A stretch of 64,000 nucleotides of DNA from Bacteroidetes bacterium ADurb.Bin174 (GTDB lineage Bacteria > Bacteroidota > Bacteroidia > Bacteroidales > Paludibacteraceae), in NCBI GenBank assembly GCA_002070265.1, contig MWCX01000029.1, positions 1-64,000 on the forward strand, given 5' to 3'. Below, piece by piece: positions 47,036 to 55,648 of this stretch (position 1 is the first letter of the stretch; each line of letters begins with the position of its first letter). Position numbers and translations under genes: made by a program. The notes beneath the pieces are model-generated. The model was not told the origin of the DNA. It did not search any database and saw only the letters and a program-made list of their open reading frames with translations.

Positions 47036-47677
47036 TTAATTTGCCAATGGCTTGTTTATCATTCCGATAACCCGTTTGATGGCTTGTAAATAATTAATAT
47101 TTTCTACACCCTCTAAGCCAATGTCCCGGATAGTTTTCAAAATATCGTCCACTTCAGTTGATTCGGAATTGATGGTCACAACCTTGGCACCATTGATGAG
47201 TACATTGCCGACTTCACAGATGGTGTTATTGACCATATAGCCAAATCGTTGTTTGTGTACACGGACAGCTTGCAAATCAGGATGTTCGTCAACCATTGCT
47301 ATAAACTCATCAAAACTGTATTGCGTTTGCGTCAATTTCGGCATTTTAACCTGAAAAGCCGGGAAAACTTCTTTTTCAAGTATTTCTGCCGTGATTGGAA
47401 ATTCAGCTTTCATGAGCGGATTCCATTGTTCCAGTCCTGAAACGGTTTGCACATAAGTTTTAATATCCATTTTTCCATCGCGTATCTTGGTGTTGTTTAT
47501 ATCATTAGTGCGCGACATAATATAAATTTCTTCGCTTTGGCGTTCCCATACTTTCTCGGGTACGGGTACCGATAAGCGAGCCATCCGTTTTTCAGCATTT
47601 TTAAAGCACTGACCGAAAGTGCGAAATTCAAAACGTGGTTTTGAAATCTCACCTATTTTTAATTCTTCTTTACTCAT
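47036..47677 (-). CDS. Uncharacterised protein, possibly a divergent CYTH fold
   Basis: 213 aa soluble protein with no signal peptide. Several strands resemble CYTH proteins (RFEFRTFGQCF, EEIYIMSRTN, NTKIRDGKMDIKTYV, GLEQWNPLMKAEFPI, MVNNTICEVGNVLINGAKVVTINSES), but the E-x-E-x-K box is replaced by RFEFR. I therefore call the relationship tentative. It sits directly before the true CYTH gene in the operon. It could be a second tunnel enzyme with altered chemistry or a partner of it. Confidence 0.55.
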   Translation of the reverse strand: MSKEELKIGEISKPRFEFRTFGQCFKNAEKRMARLSVPVPEKVWERQSEEIYIMSRTNDINNTKIRDGKMDIKTYVQTVSGLEQWNPLMKAEFPITAEILEKEVFPAFQVKMPKLTQTQYSFDEFIAMVDEHPDLQAVRVHKQRFGYMVNNTICEVGNVLINGAKVVTINSESTEVDDILKTIRDIGLEGVENINYLQAIKRVIGMINKPLAN

Positions 47678-47697
47678 TGTATTTGTGTTTGAATTGA

Positions 47698-48537
47698 TTA
47701 GTTTGCATCATTGTTCGAAGTTCCTTTGGTCGACTCGGCAAAAACAACCAAATTATCGGAACCATCAGGCTTTCTTCCGTATGATTGTGGTCTTGACAAA
47801 GGAATGGTAGTAAAATCAAGCATAGCCACTAATACGCCATTTGGGTCTTCCAGATAAACGGCATCGCCACTGGTACTTAGTCCGAATGTAACAGCCTCAC
47901 CGTTGTAGTCGGTTGTGATCACGGTGAAACCTTTCGGTTGTATGCTTATACTCCCTAATACCCGTTTGGCTTTCTCGGTTGGAGTGCCCAAACTATTTTT
48001 TATACCTTCATCATAGAAAAAATAGCCTTCTAAATTGACCTCTATATCAGAGCCGTTGTAAATTTCCACCCAGTCTGGATCTGACGCATCTTTAGTTCCA
48101 TCCGAAAACACCTCGTTTATGTAGAGCTTTATTTCAGATGAAGCGCCTACCGTGTAACTTGCTGTTTTGTCCGGAGCATCTTTAGGATAAAGAGCAATCA
48201 GGTCGTCGCTGTTCACTACCTCGATATAATATTCTACTTTGGTATCTTTCGGATACTCAGGTATCTCAGCAGTATAAATAAAGTTCTCCGTCACGGTCAT
48301 TGCTACTTGACTAAAATCGCTTGCTGTACTTGATTTATAATATAAAGTAGCTGATTTAATACCCTTTAAGTCGATAATTTTAGCAGTTACTACTGCTTTA
48401 TCGGAAGATTGCGGCGCAGTAGGCGTTAAAGTTACATTATCTATAGAGGCAGGACCCACGCTCACTTCATCTTTTACACAAGAAGTGGCGATCAATAAAA
48501 AAATGAATGAAATACATCCTATTAATTTGCTATTCAT
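47698..48537 (-). CDS. Lamin-tail-domain lipoprotein
   Basis: 279 aa. Lipobox LIATSC with Cys20 as the predicted lipidation site. An Ig-like domain follows (about 28-125), then a lamin-tail domain (about 133-265: IKLYINEVFSDGTKDASDPD, WVEIYNGSDIEVNLEGYFF, TVITTDYNGEAVTFGLS). It is probably anchored to the outer membrane. Genes for lamin-tail proteins elsewhere cluster with CotH and polyphosphate polymerase/CYTH genes; here too a CYTH gene is near. Function unknown. It lies between the porin and the CYTH-like gene. Confidence 0.85.
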   Translation of the reverse strand: MNSKLIGCISFIFLLIATSCVKDEVSVGPASIDNVTLTPTAPQSSDKAVVTAKIIDLKGIKSATLYYKSSTASDFSQVAMTVTENFIYTAEIPEYPKDTKVEYYIEVVNSDDLIALYPKDAPDKTASYTVGASSEIKLYINEVFSDGTKDASDPDWVEIYNGSDIEVNLEGYFFYDEGIKNSLGTPTEKAKRVLGSISIQPKGFTVITTDYNGEAVTFGLSTSGDAVYLEDPNGVLVAMLDFTTIPLSRPQSYGRKPDGSDNLVVFAESTKGTSNNDAN

Positions 48538-48592
48538 AATATTGTTATTTTATTAGTTTTAATCAATAATTTTCAAATACGTTAAACAAGGG

Positions 48593-49951
48593 TTAGAAAT
48601 CAATCTCACAGCGTACCCCAAACGAACCAAAATCGTTTCCTGCTTTACCGGCGGCATCAGCTACTTTTTTAGGATCTTTTGTCAACTTCCCTTCCACATC
48701 ATGGCCTACAAAGAGTTTACCTTTGCCATTAGCATAGCGGTCATGATTCAAATAGCTGTAGTTCAATTGAAATTTCACATTTCTGGCGGTATAAAAATTC
48801 AATCCGATTGTATATCCTTCTGCTGAACCTCCGAAAACATCTTTGTCGTTCAGGTTAATATAGTCGTAACGCACTGCCAATTCAATATCTCCCCATTTTT
48901 TGCCTTTATCCGGCTGTGTGAATTCACCTTCCTCAGCATTATACACTTGTTTTCCTCCAAACAATATATAAGATGCCTGCACGTAAAAACCTCCAAAATC
49001 AAGGGGCTTTTTATTGTTTTTACGGTAGGTGCGACTGTTGATGATTTCACTTTGCAAAGCAAGTCCTTTGTAGAAACCGGCCAATTCTATATTAGTAAGT
49101 TGCTCATGATCCAAATCCGGAATAAGGTCTGTATCAAGGTATTTTTTGCGGTTAATACTGCTGAGGGAACGGGTAGAATAGCGGGCAGAACCGTATTCAC
49201 CGGGAGCTACACTCGTTTTTTGAGTTCGATATGAGTATGCACCACCCAGGTGTAGTGTATAATCATTATTATGTCCAAATGGTCTTGCCACCAATTTTCC
49301 TGTGAGTGAGTAGCCTTCATCACGCCCGAAATCTTTGTTGTTGTCTTCTACATAAATTCTCGTTTCAGCATCTTCAATCTCCTGAAAATGAATACCACCT
49401 ACCGCCAAAAACCAAGGAGCGCTATAAGCCACGTCCCAACCGATATGCCGTGAAGGTGCAAAAGCAGTTACTACCATTGCCCGTTCCATAAAGTTTAAAT
49501 AACGCGACGAGGCAGTTTGTGACATCGAAAAACGTTCTTTAAAATTTCCTACGCGTGTAGTCAGTCCGTTCAGAAAATCGTACATGATAATTGCATCATT
49601 CAGCTCAAGTATTCCATTTGCAAAATCAAGGTCAATTTCGCCATACCAATTTTCAGTTACCTGAGCTTTTGTAGCAAAACGTGCACGGCGAATGGAAGTC
49701 CCATTACCGATATCATTCAATTTTTCATTGAAAAAGAATTGAGCATCAGCTTGCACCCTGATGTCAAACCATAGCCGATAATCTTGATTTTTTGATTCAA
49801 AAACTAAGATACCATCTCTGTTTTCAAGAATCAAAGGTGTCCTGTCCACCACTTTCCCGTATTGGTTAAGACGCAACTCGGATTCTTGTGCATTTGCCAG
49901 CGTAAAGCAACAAGCAAGTGCTGTTAAAATAATTGTTTTTCTCATATCCAT
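48593..49951 (-). CDS. OprO/OprP-type phosphate-selective porin
   Basis: 452 aa. Signal peptide 1-21 (ends LANAQ), then a barrel of the Porin_O_P family: DYRLWFDIRVQADAQFFFNE, RRARFATKAQVTENWYGEI, DLDFANGILELNDAIIMYDF, GNFKERFSMSQTASSRYLNF, ending in a C-terminal aromatic (EIDF) typical of BAM-assembled barrels. It should let phosphate or polyphosphate cross the outer membrane. Four bases separate its ATG from the PiT gene stop, so the two are translationally linked. Confidence 0.9.
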   Translation of the reverse strand: MDMRKTIILTALACCFTLANAQESELRLNQYGKVVDRTPLILENRDGILVFESKNQDYRLWFDIRVQADAQFFFNEKLNDIGNGTSIRRARFATKAQVTENWYGEIDLDFANGILELNDAIIMYDFLNGLTTRVGNFKERFSMSQTASSRYLNFMERAMVVTAFAPSRHIGWDVAYSAPWFLAVGGIHFQEIEDAETRIYVEDNNKDFGRDEGYSLTGKLVARPFGHNNDYTLHLGGAYSYRTQKTSVAPGEYGSARYSTRSLSSINRKKYLDTDLIPDLDHEQLTNIELAGFYKGLALQSEIINSRTYRKNNKKPLDFGGFYVQASYILFGGKQVYNAEEGEFTQPDKGKKWGDIELAVRYDYINLNDKDVFGGSAEGYTIGLNFYTARNVKFQLNYSYLNHDRYANGKGKLFVGHDVEGKLTKDPKKVADAAGKAGNDFGSFGVRCEIDF

Positions 49952-49955
49952 AAAA

Positions 49956-51701
49956 TTACATTGTTTGTGTAAATTGAACTAAATTAATATCTCTCTCTAA
50001 ATTTAACTTTTTGCGTAAACGGTAACGACTGATTTCAACACTTTTAGTCGATATATTCAACAACGGGGCTATTTCTTTCGAAGATAATCCAATGCGTAAC
50101 AACAGCAACAGCCTTCTTTCTTGTACCGAAAGTTGAGGGTACTGTACTTGTAAGCGTTCCATGAAGTTAACTTGCGCTTGTTCCGCTTTTAAATAAATCT
50201 TATCTACCTCGTTGCTAAAGCTCATTTTTTGTTTTATATGCAGTAGTTCTTCCTTTAATATTCTGTCTTTCTCAGTCACATCTTGTACTTCGATAGCGTT
50301 TTGAATGCCTTGGCAGATACCCTCTAAGTATTCGCGTTGCTCCCCGATATTGAGGAGGTTAGTGATCAACTCATTCTTGCTTTCTTCCAACTTACTTACT
50401 AAATTCGTGTTTTCGAGTTGAATCGTATTGGCTTCTATCTTGGACAGTGCTTCTTGAAACTCTGAAAACTGAACCTGTTTTGTCCAGCGGCGTTCATTTT
50501 CTTCCGACTTCTGCTTATTTTTATATCGGATAAAAAATAAGTAAAGTACAATCATCATCAGCAAGAGTAAAATGCCAACTAAAAAGGTATTGACTTCGAA
50601 AGGAATGTGGTAATTTGTAGTTTGGTTCTGTGTCGAAAGATTTTGCAAAGGCAAGGTCTCTTGGTTGCTTACCGGAATGCCGAAAACACTTTGCACAAAG
50701 AATAAACTGAAAAATGTCAAAATACCCGTCAAAACAGGAGTTGTAACCCATCCCAATGCAATATTTCCAACGATTTTCATTTTTATCTCTTGTATGCCTT
50801 TCACTAAACCAATGCCAAGCACGGCGCCCACTACGACCTGTGTGCTTGAAACCGGGACAAGAGGAATGGGTGGTAAACCTATGGAGGTGACTGCTTGAGA
50901 TAAAGTTGTTGATGAAAAGATAAACAAGACCAAGGCTTGTGACAAGACAACTACTATGGCAGCTTCGGGTGTCATTGGTAAAATGTTCCCCCCAATGGTT
51001 TCCATTACTTTTTTGCTGTATGTGAATACTCCCACTGCTATTGCAATCCCTCCAAGCAGAAATAAAAACTGTGTCGAAGAGATTGTAAAAGAACCTATGC
51101 TGAATGAAAACGAAAATGAATTTACAAAAACACCCATTACATTGGCAATATTATTCGCTCCTAAACTATATGCACCGAAAGCTCCTACTACCAACAGCAA
51201 AATGCGAATTATACTTTCCATTTTCAACAGATGGAGACGGGAGTTGCGAATAAATTTTCGTAATAATAAATATAAAAGCGCGGAAAAAACAGCACCCAAT
51301 ATGGGACCGAAAACCCAGGTACCTACAATTTTCTTCAACACATCATAATTTACCGATGTTCCCGTGAAATAGCACCATCCGATGATTGCTCCGACAATTG
51401 CCTGAGTGGTAGAGACGGGTAACTTGTATTTAGTCATGAGTGTTACCACTAAAGCTGAACAAAGTGCTGCTGTGAAAGCCCCTCCAATGGTGTCGATAGA
51501 ACCTAATTCAGACAAAGTTTGGGTTGTTCCCGAACCCTGAAATACAGCTCCCAAGATAATGAATATTGACGCGATAACAGCAGCCTTCTTAAATGAAATC
51601 ATTTCAGAGCCTACTGCTGTTCCGAATATGTTGGCAGCATCATTAGCCCCCAATGACCAACCCAGAAACAATCCGCCGGAAAGAAAAAACAAAAGGAGCA
51701 T
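49956..51701 (-). CDS. PiT phosphate transporter fused to a LuxR-type DNA-binding domain
   Basis: 581 aa. Residues 1-340 are a PiT (PHO-4) sodium- or proton-coupled phosphate transporter with both inverted repeats intact: GANDAAN at 18-24 with PVSTTQ at 95-100, and GANNIAN at 181-187 with PVSSTQ at 283-288. An extra helix follows (about 371-391), then a charged coiled coil (about 400-515). A helix-turn-helix at about 524-570 (LSVQERRLLLLLRIGLSSKE, APLLNISTKSVEISRYRLRK) comes last. The same helix-coil-HTH tail normally closes TPR or propeller regulators of Bacteroidota. The topology places the HTH in the cytoplasm next to DNA. A 10-base gap separates it from the DUF47 gene. Confidence 0.92.
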   Translation of the reverse strand: MLLLFFLSGGLFLGWSLGANDAANIFGTAVGSEMISFKKAAVIASIFIILGAVFQGSGTTQTLSELGSIDTIGGAFTAALCSALVVTLMTKYKLPVSTTQAIVGAIIGWCYFTGTSVNYDVLKKIVGTWVFGPILGAVFSALLYLLLRKFIRNSRLHLLKMESIIRILLLVVGAFGAYSLGANNIANVMGVFVNSFSFSFSIGSFTISSTQFLFLLGGIAIAVGVFTYSKKVMETIGGNILPMTPEAAIVVVLSQALVLFIFSSTTLSQAVTSIGLPPIPLVPVSSTQVVVGAVLGIGLVKGIQEIKMKIVGNIALGWVTTPVLTGILTFFSLFFVQSVFGIPVSNQETLPLQNLSTQNQTTNYHIPFEVNTFLVGILLLLMMIVLYLFFIRYKNKQKSEENERRWTKQVQFSEFQEALSKIEANTIQLENTNLVSKLEESKNELITNLLNIGEQREYLEGICQGIQNAIEVQDVTEKDRILKEELLHIKQKMSFSNEVDKIYLKAEQAQVNFMERLQVQYPQLSVQERRLLLLLRIGLSSKEIAPLLNISTKSVEISRYRLRKKLNLERDINLVQFTQTM

Positions 51702-51711
51702 AACTCAATTT

Positions 51712-52356
51712 TTATACAATGCGTTTTATAGCCATAATAGAAAGCAAATCCGCCACTTTCTCGGCAGTATCTGAAATGTTTTCAATGTGTAAAGTGAAGT
51801 AGCGCAAATGAAACTTTTCACTTAATTTCAAATCAGGCATTTCACGAAAAATTTTACGGCGGATGATATCGGCAAGCAAATCCACTTCTTTTTCATAAAA
51901 ATAAACACGATGGATTTTCTCATTCACATTCGCCGGTTCACTGAAGTATGATTTTGCAGCAGGAATGACCGATTCGGCAGCCGAAACCGAAATCTGTGTG
52001 AGTTGGATAAAATCCGGAATCAAGTTGGCCGGAATATGCGGCATTTCAACATCAAACTGAAAAAGATTTTTTTTTGAGTGATCAATGATGTTGTCCATTT
52101 CTTCAAGGAGTCGCATGATGTCGCCCCGTATTTGAGGCATAAGCGATTGCAAATACAAGGTCTTTTCAATTTCCCTGCGCAATTTATCCGACTCTATCTC
52201 GGCGTCAGCCAAAGCAAGGATGTTGTTGTTGAAATTCTCCGTGTTATTGTAGAGATAGTTTTTTACTCCTTCTTTGAAAAGAAGCAAACTTTGATCAACA
52301 CAATTCAAAAATTTGTCAATCAGGTCAATAGATTTTTTGGCTTTTGCAAATAGCAT
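51712..52356 (-). CDS. DUF47 PhoU-like phosphate transport accessory protein
   Basis: 214 aa, all helical, matching the TIGR00153/DUF47 family (KKSIDLIDKFLNCVDQSL, EIEKTLYLQSLMPQIRGDIM, LLEEMDNIIDHSKKN, EKEVDLLADIIRRKIF). These proteins commonly precede pit genes and modulate the transporter, perhaps binding metal clusters. It is the first gene of the eight-gene operon reaching to about 43331. No clear promoter box was seen upstream in 52357-52731. Confidence 0.92.
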   Translation of the reverse strand: MLFAKAKKSIDLIDKFLNCVDQSLLLFKEGVKNYLYNNTENFNNNILALADAEIESDKLRREIEKTLYLQSLMPQIRGDIMRLLEEMDNIIDHSKKNLFQFDVEMPHIPANLIPDFIQLTQISVSAAESVIPAAKSYFSEPANVNEKIHRVYFYEKEVDLLADIIRRKIFREMPDLKLSEKFHLRYFTLHIENISDTAEKVADLLSIMAIKRIV

Positions 52357-52651
52357 ATCTTATGGAGTATAATAAAACTAATTGCAATAATACAACATCT
52401 TTTTGTAATTCGTATACATTTTTTAAGATACGATGAAAACAGAACAAAAAATGTAGTGTATATATTTTTTGCTTATCACTTATTATCAAGGTTTTAATCT
52501 TATTTTTGTAGTGGTGGCAATTGAAGGAAAAGAGAAAAAAGACTTATTCTGTATAGGTAAAGTAAAGGTTAATTCCAAATCCAATTACCGGGATCTTCAA
52601 CTCAGAAACTATTTACTTGGGTAATTTTAGCAGACCTAATTTGTTTTTTAC

Positions 52652-52659
52652 TAACTTTG
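52652..52659 (+). promoter_or_regulatory. Possible -7 element for aroA
   Basis: TAACTTTG matches TAnnTTTG and lies 73 bases before the aroA ATG. No TTG at -33. The remaining 52357-52731 spacer is AT-rich and I see no gene, repeat or terminator in it. Confidence 0.35.
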
Positions 52660-52731
52660 TCGCTGTATTCATTGCTGATAGTTTTTAAGGGTGAAAGTTA
52701 ACGGATTTAATTCAAGAACTGCTTCAAGCAT

Positions 52732-53946
52732 ATGACTTTCAAAATGCTTCAAAAAATCTCACAACCCATTCGTGTTGTAATCAACCTACCTGCATCCAAA
52801 AGCATCAGCAACCGTGCATTGATTTTAAATGCCCTGGCTTACAGTCCGTATGAGATAGAAAACCTCGCCGTTTGTGATGATACGGATGTCATGATCAAAG
52901 CATTGAATTCCAACGATACCTTATTTGATGTGGGCGCTGCCGGTACTGCCATGCGCTTTCTGACTGCTTTTTTGGCTAAAACAGTGGGAGAATGGGTAAT
53001 TACAGGTAGTGAACGCATGAAAGAACGTCCCATCAAACTGTTGGTGGATGCACTGAATCAATTGGATGGAAAAATCAAATACATTGAAAAAGAAGGCTAT
53101 CCTCCCTTGCGAATTTACGGAAGTGCCTTGACAGGTGGAGAGATTCATATGGATGGCGGAGTAAGCAGCCAGTACATTTCTGCCTTGATGATGATTGCAC
53201 CTTATATGCAAAAAGGCTTGAAAATCAAATTAGAAGGAAAAATCATTTCCCTGCCTTACATCAAGATGACGCAAAAAATGATGCAAGATTTTGGAGTAAA
53301 GGTTGATTTCAAAGATCAAGTAATAGATATCCGCCCGCAAAACTATCAACCCATCCCCTACCGAATAGAATCCGATTGGTCGGCTGCTTCGTATTGGTAC
53401 GAAATTTTAGCTGTTTCCGGCAAAGGGGAAGTTATACTCAAGGGTTTGCAACAAGAAAGCATGCAAGGCGACAGTCAGGTCGCCGAGATATTCAAAGAAT
53501 TAGGCGTTTCAACCGAATATCAAACAGATGGTGTCAAACTAACGCCCACCGGCAACTCATGTACAATGTTGGCGTACAACTTTGTGGAACAACCCGACTT
53601 AGTGCAAACCGTAGCCGTCACTTGTTGTTTGAAAAACATCCCATTTCACTTCAAGGGAGTTCAAAGTCTGAAGATCAAAGAAACCGACAGGGTGGCTGCT
53701 TTAATACAGGAATTGAAAAAATTAGGCTATGTCTTGACAGAACCTAAAGAGGGTGAATTGGCATGGACAGGTTTGACTACTGATACAAACAACAATCAAA
53801 CGCCCATCATCTCAACCTACAACGATCACCGCATGGCAATGGCTTTTGCGCCGGTTGCATTAATACAGCCAATCAAAATAGCTAATCCGGAAGTGGTTAG
53901 TAAGTCTTACCCCGGTTTTTGGGAAGATTTCAGTCAACTATCGTAA
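52732..53946 (+). CDS. aroA: 3-phosphoshikimate 1-carboxyvinyltransferase (EPSP synthase)
   Basis: 404 aa. Shikimate-3-phosphate-binding ASKSISNRALILNAL near the N terminus, the PEP-site loop AAGTAMRFLTAF, then TGSERMKERPIKLLVDAL, SSQYISALMM, SDWSAASYWYEI and KIKETDRVAALIQEL. It transfers enolpyruvyl from PEP to shikimate-3-phosphate, the sixth step toward chorismate. The family usually has about 410-430 residues, so it is full length. The gene overlaps the end of ilvE by 17 bases tail to tail. Confidence 0.95.
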   Translation: MTFKMLQKISQPIRVVINLPASKSISNRALILNALAYSPYEIENLAVCDDTDVMIKALNSNDTLFDVGAAGTAMRFLTAFLAKTVGEWVITGSERMKERPIKLLVDALNQLDGKIKYIEKEGYPPLRIYGSALTGGEIHMDGGVSSQYISALMMIAPYMQKGLKIKLEGKIISLPYIKMTQKMMQDFGVKVDFKDQVIDIRPQNYQPIPYRIESDWSAASYWYEILAVSGKGEVILKGLQQESMQGDSQVAEIFKELGVSTEYQTDGVKLTPTGNSCTMLAYNFVEQPDLVQTVAVTCCLKNIPFHFKGVQSLKIKETDRVAALIQELKKLGYVLTEPKEGELAWTGLTTDTNNNQTPIISTYNDHRMAMAFAPVALIQPIKIANPEVVSKSYPGFWEDFSQLS

Positions 53947-54949
53947 TCCAATTGTGCAAATCAGGCTCATCGCCATATTGGATATTCTGTAATTTATGGA
54001 AGAGTTTTTCACACACTTTTCCGGGCTTTCCATCTTTTGAAAAAACATAGGAAATACCTGTGTCATAATCGTCTATGCGTTCAATCGGACTGATCACCGC
54101 AGCCGTACCGCAAGCACCGGCTTCTTCAAAAGTAGCCAATTCTTCTACAGGAATCCGGCGACGTTCCACTTTCATTCCTATTTCTTCGGCTAACACCATC
54201 AAACTTTTATTGGTGATGGAAGGCAGGATGGACTCAGATTTTGGTGTGATATAAGTATTATCTTTGATGCCGAAGAAATTAGCAGCTCCACATTCATCCA
54301 TGTATTTCTTTTCTCTCGCATCCAAATAAAAGATATTGGAATAACCCAACTTATTTGCGTGATCGTTAGCAACTAAGCTGGCCGCATAATTACCACCTAT
54401 TTTATATTTACCGGTACCCAAAGGGGCAGAGCGATCGTATTGACGCATAATAACGAAAGGCGTCGTGGCAAAGCCGCCTTTGAAGTACGGTCCGACTGGT
54501 GACACGAAAACAATAAACAAATATTCCTTGGCAGGATTTACTCCCAAAAGAGGACTAATACCAATCAAGAGAGGACGGATATACAAAGATGCTCCGGAAC
54601 CATAGGGAGGAACAAAACGCTCATTGAGTTTTATAGCTTTGATCACTGCTTCCTGAAACTTTTCGAGTGGTAAGGTCTGCATTAAAATGCCCTTACAGGA
54701 TTCTTGCAAACGTTTAGCGTTTTCATCTAAACGGAAAATTCTGATTTTGCCGTCTTTGCTCCGAAAGGCTTTCAAACCCTCAAAGGCTTCTTGTCCGTAA
54801 TGCAGACAAGTCGCTGACATATGCAGGTTGATATACTCATCTTCATGCACCTCTAATTCTCCCCAAGTACCATTTGAAAAAGTACAACGAACATTATAAT
54901 CCGTTTTTATATAACCAAAACCAATATTACTCCAATCTATCTGTCCCAT
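53930..54949 (-). CDS. ilvE: Branched-chain amino acid aminotransferase
   Basis: 339 aa, fold type IV PLP enzyme. The Schiff-base lysine lies in GTGKYKIGGNYAAS, with the following KYMDECGAANFFGI and EEAGACGTAAVISPI (PLP phosphate-binding segments), and the entrance YGQEAFEGLKAFR. It makes valine, leucine and isoleucine from their keto acids. The promoter box TACTTTTG is 26 bases upstream. Its 3' end overlaps aroA on the opposite strand. Confidence 0.95.
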   Translation of the reverse strand: MGQIDWSNIGFGYIKTDYNVRCTFSNGTWGELEVHEDEYINLHMSATCLHYGQEAFEGLKAFRSKDGKIRIFRLDENAKRLQESCKGILMQTLPLEKFQEAVIKAIKLNERFVPPYGSGASLYIRPLLIGISPLLGVNPAKEYLFIVFVSPVGPYFKGGFATTPFVIMRQYDRSAPLGTGKYKIGGNYAASLVANDHANKLGYSNIFYLDAREKKYMDECGAANFFGIKDNTYITPKSESILPSITNKSLMVLAEEIGMKVERRRIPVEELATFEEAGACGTAAVISPIERIDDYDTGISYVFSKDGKPGKVCEKLFHKLQNIQYGDEPDLHNWITIVD

Positions 54950-54974
54950 GTGATATATACTTAAAAAATTTATG

Positions 54975-54982
54975 CAAAAGTA
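54975..54982 (-). promoter_or_regulatory. -7 promoter element for ilvE
   Basis: Minus strand reads TACTTTTG, matching TAnnTTTG, 26 bases before the ilvE start at 54949. No matching TTG at -33. Confidence 0.45.
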
Positions 54983-54997
54983 AGGAAAAAACCTCAG

Positions 54998-55648
54998 TTA
55001 ATTGTCTTTCAAAATTAAAATTGACTCATTCCCCATGTTAAACAACAAGTCAATGATACTCAAGTTAGGTTGAAAACCCAATTTATGTTCAAAAACTTGA
55101 TAATAAGTCTTCAATTCCTCTATAGATTGACTGTTCTTAGGAGAAATTTCATTCCGCAAATCATTGATACCGTCTGTTAAATCATGCTGATAGTTTTCCG
55201 TTAAATTAATCTCCACCTCCAAATCAATCAAGTCCAGTATTTTATGCTGCAGTTCCGTATTAAAATCCCACAAATAATCCCATTTTTTATCATAAAACGG
55301 CATCAACTCATCCGCATAAAACTCGAAAAACGGACTGGAATTATAGGCTGATTCTATGGAACGCCAATGTTGTTGCTGCCAATTTTTAAAGTCTGCTATT
55401 TTCACGTCACGAATATTGGCTTTTCCCTTTTCCGACTTCTCAACGGGGATGGTCAAATTCATCAAGCCGTTGGCAGTTGCAATGGTGCATCGATTTCTAT
55501 AGGATTGCTTAACATAAGATTCATGTTGCTCTAAAAGCACCACTTCAGCATTCGCCAATACCCTATAATACGCTATCGGTGCGAGATAAGCAACACTTAA
55601 ACAGTATTTTCCAAAAATAGAATGATGCAAAAAACTATCTCTTGGCAT
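54998..55648 (-). CDS. WbqC family protein
   Basis: 216 aa. Family pattern: YLAPIAYYRVLANAEVVLLE, QHESYVKQSYRNRCTIATAN, LMNLTIPVEK, WRSIESAYNSSPFF and FYDKKWDYLWDFN. WbqC proteins accompany polysaccharide and signal peptidase genes; enzymatic function is not established. It overlaps the end of lepB by 14 bases, so it is translated with it. Confidence 0.88.
   Translation of the reverse strand: MPRDSFLHHSIFGKYCLSVAYLAPIAYYRVLANAEVVLLEQHESYVKQSYRNRCTIATANGLMNLTIPVEKSEKGKANIRDVKIADFKNWQQQHWRSIESAYNSSPFFEFYADELMPFYDKKWDYLWDFNTELQHKILDLIDLEVEINLTENYQHDLTDGINDLRNEISPKNSQSIEELKTYYQVFEHKLGFQPNLSIIDLLFNMGNESILILKDN

Noticed and set aside
53930-53946. aroA/ilvE tail-to-tail overlap as a possible frameshift
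   Set aside because: Both proteins have full family length and intact motifs, so the 17-base overlap is taken as genuine.
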